The notes: generated from the sequence alone by a model not told the origin. DNA of 64,000 nucleotides from Prado023 sp963747335 (GCA_963747335.1 CAVVEV010000002.1:1-64000), one strand, 5' to 3'. Shown: positions 55,321-63,371, counted from the stretch's first letter. Program-made: numbers and translations.

Positions 55321-56854
55321 CTAGGAAGTCACACGCGGCCCCTCGCGCAGCCACCAGCGGGCCGCGCCGGCGATGTCGTCCCGCGGGTCTGCGGCCAGCG
55401 AGGTGAGTAGTGGGTCGTTGCACATACCCAGTGCGTAGACCGCAGCCTCCCGAGTACCGGGGAGCTCCAGAGCGTGGGCGTAGGTGGCATCGGCGAGCCT
55501 GACTCCGGCGTTGCCCGCCAGCATGAGCGCCGCGACGTGTTGGTCGGTGTCGCCCGAGTCGGCTCGGGCACGGATGCGCTCGGGCAGGACATCCCACCGG
55601 CTGCCGCCAACGCGGCGTGCGGCGCGCGCCGCGACTACCGCGTCCTCGACACCCCGACCCTCCAGGGCGTCGGCGATGGCGGCGATCGCGTCGGCCACGG
55701 GGAACGAGCTGCGGCAGGGCACTGAGCAGCATGTACGAGGTGACTGCGCGGGGCTCGTGTGGGCTGATCGCGATGTCGTACAGCAGTCGGCGCAGCATCG
55801 GCTGGCTTCCCAGTGATGCCTCTTCACTGACCTGGTCGGCTTCTCGGTCGCAAACGTTCCAGTACCGGTTGGCCCTCGAACGCGAGTAGTCCTTGATCTT
55901 TCCGGTCGGGGCAAGCGGGGTGCTCAGCCGTGTGATGTGCGGGGCTACCAGCGCCCTGGGGGCCAGTCGCAGCAGATGAGACAACGTCGACCACTGCGGG
56001 GTGCCCGACTCATGGCGGCAGTAGTTGTCCACCAGCCCATCGACCACCGACGCCCAGTAGCGAGTTCGGTCTGGTGCGATGGCACCCATGTTCTCCAGCG
56101 CGACAGCAGCACCACGGACGACTCGCACGCGCGGGTCGTCCAGCAGATTGAGGCACCAGCCAACAGCATCCGCAGAGGCAGCCTCGCCGACCGCACTCAT
56201 CATGTCGAAGATGACCTGAGGCCGCGGCTCGACCAGGCGCGTTCGTGCCGCTTCAACGACGAGGTAGCCGTAGTCACTGCACCGCAGCAGCGACAGCGCC
56301 TCGTACCGCGCCGGGTAGGCGGCACCGACGGACCGGTTCATCTCCCCGATCAGTGCGTCGACCAAGGGCAACGCGATCGACTCTGGCAGCCCGATCCCCC
56401 CGAACGCGGACAGCGCCCTCGCCCAGGTGAGCCAATCACCTGCCGACACCACCCTCGCGCCGTGGGTGTTCCCGAGTACTGCGCGGATATCGTCGGTGAG
56501 CTGGGAGAGTTCCCTGACCGTGGAAACCCTGCGGTGAGGGTCCTTGTCTGCTGGTGCCTCGTGGGGAAACGTTCGGCAGGCGATATCGACGGGCGCCCGC
56601 AGCGACCCGACCGGCAGACCCAAGACGCGCTCGTAGGCATCGACCAGTGCACCGTCGCGCAGCCGGGCGGTCTCCAGACGGTGCACGCGCGTGGGGTTGC
56701 TGCCAACAGCCGCAGCGAAGTCCCGAAGGTTGCCGGCACCGGCAAGTAGCCGGGCCGTGCGCGTGGTCCAGGCGATCCGCGCACCGACATCGATCGCACT
56801 CCCGTTCAGCGGGGTCGGGTCATCCGCCTGCTGAGGAACCGGGCCACGCGTCAC
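55321..56854 (-). pseudogene. XRE-like helix-turn-helix protein with HEAT-like repeats, frameshifted
   Basis: From a possible GTG at 56854 the N-terminus shows a helix-turn-helix (LRDFAAAVGSNPTRVHRLET) like XRE/Cro proteins. It is followed by about 400 residues of helical pairs (SADAVGWCLNLLDDPRVRVV and RGAAVALENMGAIAPD), consistent with HEAT-like repeats. At about 55694-55702, in a C-rich run, the frame changes. The next frame carries DAIAAIADALEGRGVEDAVV through ALGMCNDPLLTSLAADPRDD to a stop at 55321. Joined length is about 510 residues. The start is uncertain because the frame is open to 57070. It may be a regulator of the adjacent lipoprotein cluster. Confidence 0.65.
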
Positions 56855-56930
56855 GAAGACTAGGATCCACCCACACCTCGCGGCAACAGAAGACGCCCAC
56901 GAACGCCGGCCCAAAAGGGTGCGTCTATCT

Positions 56931-56986
56931 GGGCGGTAGCGGGCACCGTCTGGGCCGTGGACACTGCCGCCTGTTGCGCGCGAATG
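56931..56986. repeat. Dispersed intergenic repeat, copy R10
   Basis: GCGTCTATCTGGGCGGTAGC at the left and GCCGCCTGTTGCGCGC at the right. The right part is the core of R1/R2/R6 in opposite orientation, so this copy is close to an inverted repeat. Confidence 0.55.
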
Positions 56987-57152
56987 AGACCGCTGGGATG
57001 TGATGGTCGGGGGTGACGCGGGCCAAGAATCAAGTGACGCTACGTCGCTGCGGCGGGTCAGTTCCCCCAAGTCGCCGATTCAGGATCACCGACTGTCGGC
57101 AGAAGGCGAGCAGCGAGATGGCCCGCGAGTCAGCAGCAGACGGCGGGGTGCG

Positions 57153-57347
57153 TCACAGCGCCTCCGCTGCCCGGCGAAGGTCTTCTGGCTGGAGGTGGCT
57201 GTACGTCCGGCGCATGGTCTGCTCTCTGACCGCCACCGCTGACCATCTCGCCGGAGAACCGGACCGCAACCCCAACTGGATCCTCGAGGTGCTCGGCGGA
57301 CTCCCGCTACCACCTCCACGCACCGAGGCAGAGCGCAGGCTCCGCAA
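57153..57347 (-). pseudogene. Tyrosine recombinase C-terminal fragment
   Basis: The last ~20 residues, MRRTYSHLQPEDLRRAAEAL, are the end of a tyrosine recombinase: the catalytic Tyr lies in TYSHL and the helical tail follows. Upstream codons in this frame do not look like a recombinase, so only the end remains. It lies 2 kb from the tRNA 3' half at 59192 and may be the relic of the element that integrated there. Confidence 0.6.
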
Positions 57348-57712
57348 GGCTTACCAGCTCTTCCAGATCTGGATGCGGATCCTCCGGCGGCATGACGAGC
57401 GCAAGATGCACGCCCGGCTCGCTGCCGGTCGCCCCGCCGGGCAGCACGCCTTGGCCACCCCCACCAGTCCTGCGGTGATGCCGGTCCGACGGACCGGCAT
57501 CCGCGGCCGCACGTAGGCGACGTGGCCGGTGGGGCGCCCGCGACCCGACGCATGGTGTCGACACGACCAGGCCAGCACGCGGAAGAGGAAGGTCCGTATG
57601 AACCGAGTGGGGCCGTTTGCGGCTTGCCTGTTACCTTGACCCCGGAACGGCTCAATGAAAGGTTAGGATCATTTCCTTGGATGAAGTCGCTGACGATGAA
57701 GGGTAAACGGTC
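57216..57712. other. Intergenic stretch with a doubtful frame
   Basis: A plus-strand frame ending at 57516 contains DRNPNWILEVLGGLPLPPPR and RLRKAYQLFQIWMRILRRHD, which look protein-like, but there is no recognised family and no good start. The Fic promoter must lie between it and 57713. Confidence 0.35.
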
Positions 57713-59005
57713 ATGGGTTGGTGGGAGCAGGCGCATTGGGAGTCCAGCGTCGACGGGGGGGTGCCCAGGTCGGAGCAGCGCTCGGGTGCCTACCAGCGGT
57801 ATGTCCCGGACCTCGTCGATGGCACAGCCCTGGCGGTCGACGGGGACGTGTCGCGGCGGGTGGCTGGCGTCGAGCGCAGCGTCCGGGAGCTGAACGGCAC
57901 GGGTGCGGGGGGCTTGGCCGGCATCGCGCGGTTCCTGTTGCGGGCCGAGGCGATCGCCAGCTCCCGGATCGAGGGCATCGCACCGTCGGCCCAGCAGGTC
58001 GCGCTCGCCGAGCTGGGCCTGTCCGAGACAGTCCGGGGGGTCAGCGAGCAGGCCCGGCTGGTGGCCAACAACATGACGATCGTCCGGGATGCCACGACCC
58101 GCCTGGTCGAGGCCGAGACCGTGACCGTGGACCATGTCGTCGAGCTGCACCGTTCTCTGTTGCCGGATGAACCGCGCCACCACGGGTTGCGCTCGGTGCA
58201 GAACTGGATCGGGGTGTCGTCATGGACGCCGATCGGGGCCACCTTCATCCCGCCTGATGCAGGCCGGGTGCCGGCGCTGATGGCCGATCTCGTGGACTAC
58301 CTCAATGGTGCCGCGCATGCGCCGCTGATCCAGGCCGCGGTGGTGCACGCCCAGTTCGAAACGATCCATCCGTTCACCGACGGCAACGGTCGGGTCGGCC
58401 GGGCGCTGATCCACACCGTGCTCGCCCGCCGCGGCCTGACCGAGCGTGCGGTGCTGCCCATCAGCCTCGTGCTGGCCACGCTGCGGGACCGCTACGTGGA
58501 CGGGCTGACCGCCTACCGGCATGAGTCGCCGGCGGGGAGCGCCGAAGCCAGCGCGGCGGTCAACGCCTGGCTGGGGACCTTCGGCGACGCCGCCGCGATC
58601 GCCGTCGAACAGTCCCAGCAACTCGTGGACAGCATCCAGGAGCTTCGCGGCGACTGGACGGCCCGGGTCGCGGCCCACCGCACAGCGGCCGGAATGCGCG
58701 GCGCACCACGGGTCGATTCGGCAGTGGCCCGATTGCTCGAGCAGTTGCCGGAGGCCCCGGTCCTTACCGCCACCACCTTGGCCCGCATCCTTAGGGTGTC
58801 CTTCCCCGCCGCGAGCTTGGCTCTGGACGAGCTTCGACAGGCGGGGATCTTGACGACGAAGTCCATCGAGCGGGGCGCGACGGCGTTCATCGCACGGGAG
58901 GTTCTCGAGCTGGTCACCCTGGCCGAACGGCAACTCGCGAGCACCCAGTTCGACACCCGCGCCGCTGCCCCCAACCGACCAGCACCGGCCCTCCCGAACC
59001 GCTGA
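57713..59005 (+). CDS. Fic-family protein (AMP/NMP-transferase)
   Basis: The 430-residue protein has a Fic_N segment, an inhibitory-helix motif AIASSRIEGIAP (Ser-x-x-x-Glu-Gly, near residue 83) and the Fic core with active-site loop HPFTDGNGRVGRALIHTVLA (near residues 223-242), matching HxFx[D/E]GNGRxxR. The C-terminal ~100 residues form a winged helix (VLTATTLARILRVSFPAASL). The product should transfer AMP from ATP to a target and be auto-inhibited by its own helix. ATG 57713 is preceded by GAAGGGTAAACG. It sits on a relic island. Confidence 0.93.
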   Translation: MGWWEQAHWESSVDGGVPRSEQRSGAYQRYVPDLVDGTALAVDGDVSRRVAGVERSVRELNGTGAGGLAGIARFLLRAEAIASSRIEGIAPSAQQVALAELGLSETVRGVSEQARLVANNMTIVRDATTRLVEAETVTVDHVVELHRSLLPDEPRHHGLRSVQNWIGVSSWTPIGATFIPPDAGRVPALMADLVDYLNGAAHAPLIQAAVVHAQFETIHPFTDGNGRVGRALIHTVLARRGLTERAVLPISLVLATLRDRYVDGLTAYRHESPAGSAEASAAVNAWLGTFGDAAAIAVEQSQQLVDSIQELRGDWTARVAAHRTAAGMRGAPRVDSAVARLLEQLPEAPVLTATTLARILRVSFPAASLALDELRQAGILTTKSIERGATAFIAREVLELVTLAERQLASTQFDTRAAAPNRPAPALPNR

Positions 59006-59191
59006 GCAAGGGAGGATGCGAACACCGGAACCGACCGATGCGGCACGAGAGTGTCGCTCGAGCGGGGCCCTCGGGGAGTGGTCACACAGTGGTCACAAAC
59101 GCCCCGGAATCCGATGGAATCGGCTGGCCGGGATGGACGGCCGCGAGCACGTGAAGCACGTCATGGACGCCAGAAGACAGCCCAGATTCTC

Positions 59192-59233
59192 CTTGTAAAC
59201 AGGGGGTCCCGGTTCGAGTCCGGGCGTCGGCTC
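59192..59233 (+). other. 3' half of a tRNA-Thr(TGT)-like gene: probable attachment site
   Basis: The segment begins in the anticodon loop (CTTGTAA), continues with ACAGG, a perfect T-arm CCCGG-TTCGAGT-CCGGG and the 3' acceptor strand CGTCGGC. The matching 5' strand GCCGACG and D-arm are not present upstream, so it is not a functional tRNA. A duplicated tRNA 3' half starting at the anticodon loop is the usual product of tyrosine-recombinase integration. Confidence 0.7.
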
Positions 59234-59630
59234 TGTATCGTCGCAGGTCAGGGGGCAGTTTTGGTCCTCGTCCCGCGGCCGAGGCATGCCTGCAGGTAAC
59301 TACGAAGTACCTACCTGCGGCCCCGCTTGGCGCTGTAGCGCGTCGTCGAGCCTGCGGAACGTCATCGGGGAGTACGCCGTGGACGCCATGGACGCTATGA
59401 ACAGTTGGCGCCTGTTCGGGCGAGCGGGTGCGAGCGTGGGGGTGCATGTCCGTGCTGGTGGCTGTGTGGGCGGCGCCGGGGCCGCTCTGGCTAGCGGGAA
59501 CCACGGGCCCTTCCGGGGACAGCCGCCCGGAGACACCGGGCGGGCGCGGCATAGCAGCCCAGATAGACGCGGGTTGACGAATCGCCCCTCGCGACACCGC
59601 CGGCACCCACGCCCGGGCGTCGACTACGAA
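59234..59630. other. Gene-poor stretch between the island edge and the sulfide dehydrogenase region
   Basis: Besides R11 it contains an imperfect hairpin GCAGGTA...TACCTGC near 59291-59317. No coding frame is supported. Confidence 0.4.
59519..59570 (-). repeat. Dispersed intergenic repeat, copy R11
   Basis: On the minus strand GCGTCTATCTGGGCTGC followed by GCCGCGCCCGCCCGGTGTCT and GGGCGGCTGTC. It matches R9 over about 50 bases. Confidence 0.65.
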
Positions 59631-59677
59631 TGTGACGTAGGTCACTGCAGCGCTTGGACTGATGCTCGGATATGTGG
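59631..59677 (+). promoter_or_regulatory. CRP-like site plus promoter, fourth copy of the shared layout
   Basis: TGTGACGTAGGTCACT (59631-59646) is followed by GCAGCGC (59647-59653) and, after 16 bases, ATATGTGG (59670-59677). Element lengths and spacing are identical to the two sigma promoters on the minus strand (TGTGA-N6-TCACT, GTAACGC, 16 bases, ATATATGG). A transcript would start near 59684 and read first through the hairpin at 59780, then towards the cytochrome gene. Confidence 0.65.
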
Positions 59678-59683
59678 AGGTGG

Positions 59684-59810
59684 GGGTGGTGTGGGTCGGT
59701 TCCTCGCGGGGGAGGGAACCGGGCCGCACACGGCCTCGCGGTGCACGACGCCGGCGTGGGTCGGCGCTGTCTCGGGTGTGGAGGCCCTGCCGCGGCAGGG
59801 CCTCCGCCGT
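59684..59810 (+). ncRNA. Candidate small RNA ending in a strong hairpin
   Basis: The CRP-type promoter at 59631-59677 is followed, about 100 bases later, by a perfect 26-base palindrome at 59780-59805, with no supported coding frame between. This is the layout of a short regulated RNA or a leader with an attenuator. No known RNA family was recognised. Confidence 0.35.
59780..59805. terminator. Perfect 26-base palindrome, probable hairpin terminator
   Basis: GGAGGCCCTGCC pairs with GGCAGGGCCTCC without mismatch. No T-run follows, as is common for high-G+C terminators. It could end a short transcript from the promoter at 59631 or act as an attenuator for the cytochrome gene. Confidence 0.5.
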
Positions 59811-60088
59811 TCCCGTGCGCGGGCCTGGCTGGGCGGGGCTGTGCCCTGCTGGTGCAGCGCGGCGCCTTGACGACCTGACTGCGCGTCGGGCACTATGTGC
59901 GATGGATCGACTACGCTGCGTGGCCATTCCGAGGTCGCGTGACGGGTGGGTGGTCGGCCGTCGGTCGTGTGAGGAGGCGCGCGGATGCTGCAGTCCAAGC
60001 TGGCTACTGCCGAGTGGTATCCGCGGCCTGGCTCTTGTCCACTTGGTGTGGGTGTCGCCGCATGCCGGGTACGAGGCGTGGAGTGGTC

Positions 60089-60445
60089 ATGAGTGGCATA
60101 CGGGTTCCACGGTTCGTGCATCGGCACCGGTCAGGGTTGACGATCGGGGTGGCACTGGCGGTCGTGATGACCGTGTACGGGTCGGTCAACAGCGCGTTGC
60201 AGGTCGAGGCGATTAGTGTCGTCCCGACCGGGCGGCTCCTGGCGTCGAACTGCATGCAGTGCCACGGCACGAACGGCATGAACGGGTCGTTCAACCAGCT
60301 CGCTGGCATCCCGGTCAAGTCGATGATGGAGAAGATGCACGACCAGCAGACCCACTCGTCGATCATGGGCGCGCAGGCCCGCGGGTACACCGATGACGAG
60401 CTGCTGAAGATCGCCATCTACTTCGCGTCCCTGCCCAAACCGTGA
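60089..60445 (+). CDS. c-type cytochrome subunit of flavocytochrome c sulfide dehydrogenase
   Basis: The product has about 118 residues from ATG 60089. An N-terminal signal or anchor (GLTIGVALAVVMTVYGSV) is followed by a single heme site ASNCMQCHGTNG. The distal methionine is probably in SIMGAQARGYTDDELLKIA, ending IYFASLPKP, as in small FccA/SoxE-type cytochromes. It lies 10 bases upstream of the flavoprotein gene. It would take electrons from sulfide oxidation outside the membrane. Confidence 0.88.
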   Translation: MSGIRVPRFVHRHRSGLTIGVALAVVMTVYGSVNSALQVEAISVVPTGRLLASNCMQCHGTNGMNGSFNQLAGIPVKSMMEKMHDQQTHSSIMGAQARGYTDDELLKIAIYFASLPKP

Positions 60446-60455
60446 GGAGCTGCTC

Positions 60456-61787
60456 ATGACCGAGTTGAGCCGTCGTCGCTTCCTCGGCCTGGCCGGCGCC
60501 GCAGCGGCTGTCGGTGTGGCCGTCCCCATCGCGGCTCGCGAGGTGACCTCGGCGGACGCCGCCGTCGCTCCCGTCGTCGTGGTCGGCGGCGGCATGGCCG
60601 GAGCGACCGTCGCGAAGTACGTGCGCCTGTGGAGCGCCAAGACGATCCCGGTCACGCTCATCGACGCGAACCCCGACTACACGTCCAGCATCATGAGCAA
60701 TCTCGTCCTGAACGGGCAGCGGACGCTGTCCAGCCTGAAGTTCAACTGGTCGACGCTGAAGTCCACGTACGGCGTGAACACCCTCCGGGGGCGGGTCACG
60801 GCCGTGAACCCGGTCAAGCGGACCGTCACGTACACGAACACGTCCGGACTGCCGATCACTATCGGGTACTCGCGGCTGGTGCTGGCCCCCGGCATCGACT
60901 TCCTCCCGATCCCCGGGCTTACCGGGACCGCCGCCAACCAGGCGAAGGTCGTGCACGCGTGGCAGGCCGGGCCCCAGACCCAGTCGCTGCGGGACCAGCT
61001 CGTCGCGATGCCGGTCGACGGGACGTTCCTCCTCACGATCCCCAAGGCGCCCTACCGGTGCCCGCCCGGGCCGTACGAGCGGGCCTGCGTCGTGGCCGAC
61101 TGGATCAAGAAGAACCGTCGGTCGACCGGGTACAGCAAGCCGCAGGTGTACGTCTTGGACGCCAACGCCGGCATCCTGGCCGAGCCGCACAACTTCTCGA
61201 CCGCGTTCAACAACATCCACGCTGGCGTCGTCTCGTATGTGCCGAACGCGACCGTGCTGTCGGTGGACGCAGACGCGCGGAGGATCGTGACGACCGCCGG
61301 CGATTTCACTGGGAACGTCCTGAACGTGATCCCGAACCACACCGCCGGCAAGATCGCCCGGGACGCTGGCCTGGCGACGGCGCCCGCAGCCGGCGGTGGC
61401 GTGTTCTGCCCGGTGAATGTGCTCACGTACGAGTCGACGGTGGCGTCGGGGGTGCACGTGCTCGGGGATGCGTCCGCGACCACGCAGCCGAAGGCCGGGC
61501 ACGTGGCGAACGCCGAGGCCAAGGTGTGCGCAGACGCGCTGGTGCGGCTGCTGTCGTCGCCGGCGCTCCCTTTGGACTCCGCGCCAGTGACGAACTCGGC
61601 CTGTTACTCACCGATCACCGCCACCACCGCGTCGTGGCTATCAGTCGTCTACCACTACGACCCGGTGTCGCAGACGATGAAGGCGGCCCCGGGGCAACCG
61701 GTCGAGGCTCCCGCAATCACCACCAGCAACTACAGCCAGATGAACACCTGGTTCAAGGTGCTGATGTCCGACACGTTCGGCACCTGA
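60456..61787 (+). CDS. Flavocytochrome c sulfide dehydrogenase flavoprotein (FccB-like)
   Basis: The 443-residue protein begins with a twin-arginine signal (SRRRFLGLAGAAAAVGVAVP). The FAD motif is VVVVGGGMAGATVAKYVRLW, and DANPDYTSSIMSNLVLNG follows. The first redox cysteine is in KAPYRCPPGPYERACVVADW and the second in GGGVFCPVNVLTYES. GVHVLGDASATTQPKAGHVA is the second flavin site. The C-terminal region matches the FCSD flavin-binding domain. It oxidises sulfide to sulfur and passes electrons to the cytochrome encoded upstream. Confidence 0.9.
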   Translation: MTELSRRRFLGLAGAAAAVGVAVPIAAREVTSADAAVAPVVVVGGGMAGATVAKYVRLWSAKTIPVTLIDANPDYTSSIMSNLVLNGQRTLSSLKFNWSTLKSTYGVNTLRGRVTAVNPVKRTVTYTNTSGLPITIGYSRLVLAPGIDFLPIPGLTGTAANQAKVVHAWQAGPQTQSLRDQLVAMPVDGTFLLTIPKAPYRCPPGPYERACVVADWIKKNRRSTGYSKPQVYVLDANAGILAEPHNFSTAFNNIHAGVVSYVPNATVLSVDADARRIVTTAGDFTGNVLNVIPNHTAGKIARDAGLATAPAAGGGVFCPVNVLTYESTVASGVHVLGDASATTQPKAGHVANAEAKVCADALVRLLSSPALPLDSAPVTNSACYSPITATTASWLSVVYHYDPVSQTMKAAPGQPVEAPAITTSNYSQMNTWFKVLMSDTFGT

Positions 61788-61896
61788 CCCGCTCGTCGAC
61801 CGGTCCCCTCGACAGCGCTTCGAGGACATCCCCCGGATTCCGCGCGGCGCCCGGGCCAGCCTCGACGGGTATTCGCCGCCGTCGGCGAGGAGTCCT

Positions 61897-62130
61897 ACGA
61901 GATCAGGAAGAAGACACCGATCCTCAGGCGAGTCCGAACAGACCAAGGACAACCCCTACCCGCCGACACACAGGACGGCGGCCGAACCGCCAGAAGGTAC
62001 TCCGTGCGGCTCAGCCCCGAGGAAGAGGCTCCGGTCCAGCGCGTCGCCGCTACCAAACACCTACCCGCATCCACACTCGTCCGCGTCTGGATTCTGGAAC
62101 GACTCCACCAAGAACGCTACGCCTCACCCG
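61897..62130 (+). pseudogene. Decayed second copy of the BrnA-like antitoxin gene
   Basis: Homology to the gene at 7191-7436 is clear but broken over frames: SEQTKDNPYP, then RRPNRQK, a two-base loss, and SVRLSPEEEAPVQRVAATKH followed by LPASTLVRVWILERLHQER. The toxin part is not recognisable upstream. The relic is on the plus strand, 54 kb from the functional-looking pair. Confidence 0.75.
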
Positions 62131-62339
62131 CGGCACCCTGTACGACGCGGTGTTTCACCACGACCATGGACGCAATTGTGGTCGGCCGTTCGCCTGTCTC
62201 ATGTCGCCGAGCGTCACGAAGGAAGGAGCGGCCCTCACCTGAGGTGAATCTGGCCGCCAGGGTGTCGCTCTGGGGTCTCAGCGCTCACTCAGGGTGACTG
62301 ACGACCGCCTGACCAGCCCTGCCGTCGACGACCATGCTG

Positions 62340-62376
62340 AGGCATCCGGGCACGGCCTACCGGCCCAGAAGGACGC
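62340..62376 (-). repeat. Dispersed intergenic repeat, partial copy R12
   Basis: On the minus strand GCGTCCTTCTGGGCCGGTAG, then GGCCGTGCCCGGATGCCTC. Only the left arm is conserved. Confidence 0.5.
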
Positions 62377-62437
62377 CGGAAACCTGGGGCGGTGGGCTCC
62401 TGGAGCCCATCCGGCCTCGGGCGGGCTCGGTGCCGCT

Positions 62438-62453
62438 CGGAGTAACCGTTACA
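62438..62453. promoter_or_regulatory. Conserved palindrome upstream of CPBP copy 2
   Basis: CGGAGTAACCGTTACA is identical to the minus-strand motif at 50617-50632. GGTTAGCCT follows at 62488-62496 with the same distance as at copy 1. Confidence 0.6.
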
Positions 62454-62549
62454 CCACCCGAAACGCCGGCAGGACCCGGTGGCCGAGGTTAGCCTCTTGG
62501 CAACCATCGCGGCTGTCGGCTCGCATATCCCTTGATCGGAGTTCCCCAC

Positions 62550-63371
62550 ATGACCACCGCCCCCGCGGACACGACCACGACCGAGCCGTCCCCGAACTGG
62601 CGGGTCGCACCGTCCCTACCCGTGGCGATCGCGGTCTTCATCGCCTACGTCGTGGTGGTGATCGGCCTCATGGCCACGTCGGGTATCGGATACGCCGACA
62701 TCTTCGCCACGAGCGACAACGCCTTCCGGGCGGCGGTGCTCCCGCTGATCGGCGGCAGCCTTGTGCTCATCGCGTTCGTGCTCTGGGCCCGGTGGGACGG
62801 GGTGTTCAAGGACCCGGAACGGCTTCCCATGTCCGGCCTGCTATGGGTCCCCCTGGTGATCTTCGCCGTGGGCATCGTGGCGCACTTGGCCATCGCCGAC
62901 TGGGCCAACACCCCCACCGATCTGCTCTTGGCAATCCTGGCGGCGGGTGTGCTGGTGGGCTTCGCTGAGGAGACGCTGTTCCGCGGCATCATCCTGCGAA
63001 GCTTGCGCACCAACCTTCGCCCTGAGGCCCGGGTCATGCTGATCTCGTCGGTGTGGTTCGGCTTCTTCCACCTGACGAACCTGCTCGTCGGATCCCCGGC
63101 CGGTGGGGTGCTCCTCCAGTGCGTCCAAGCGTCCGTGGCAGGCGTCGTGCTCTACCTGTTCCGCCGGGTGCGTGGGCTCCTGCTGGTGGGCATGATCGCG
63201 CACGGCCTCTGGGACATATCCGTGTTCCTGCCTCCCCCCTCGGGCACGATCGCACTCGTAAACTTGGGCATCCAGGTCCTGGTCTCCGTGAGCGCAGTGG
63301 TTGCGGCGATCATCATCGTGCGCCGGGACCGCGCGATCGCCGTCACCCGGACAGGTGTGCAGACCCTCTAG
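62550..63371 (+). CDS. CPBP-family intramembrane metalloprotease, copy 2
   Basis: The 273-residue protein is collinear with copy 1 at 49706-50527 without length change. It has GFAEETLFRGIILRSL, SVWFGFFHLTNLLVG and GMIAHGLWDISVF. The ATG at 62550 is preceded by the conserved GGAGTTCCCC. The TPR gene copy follows after 88 bases; the intervening membrane protein gene of copy 1 is absent. Confidence 0.9.
   Translation: MTTAPADTTTTEPSPNWRVAPSLPVAIAVFIAYVVVVIGLMATSGIGYADIFATSDNAFRAAVLPLIGGSLVLIAFVLWARWDGVFKDPERLPMSGLLWVPLVIFAVGIVAHLAIADWANTPTDLLLAILAAGVLVGFAEETLFRGIILRSLRTNLRPEARVMLISSVWFGFFHLTNLLVGSPAGGVLLQCVQASVAGVVLYLFRRVRGLLLVGMIAHGLWDISVFLPPPSGTIALVNLGIQVLVSVSAVVAAIIIVRRDRAIAVTRTGVQTL

Noticed and set aside
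57013..57516. A 167-residue plus-strand protein
   Set aside because: Its first half is antisense to the recombinase fragment, and no family or ribosome binding site supports it; only the C-terminal part looks protein-like.
59080..59098. Tandem GTGGTCACA units as a regulatory site
   Set aside because: Only two imperfectly spaced units lie inside a gene-poor flank, with no promoter nearby.
59100..59233. A complete tRNA-Thr gene
   Set aside because: The 3' acceptor strand CGTCGGC has no GCCGACG partner upstream, and no D-arm is present; only the 3' half exists.
4483..62376. The dispersed repeat as integron attC sites
   Set aside because: The conserved attC boxes (GTTRRRY/RYYYAAC) are absent, copies occur in both orientations and no integron integrase was seen.
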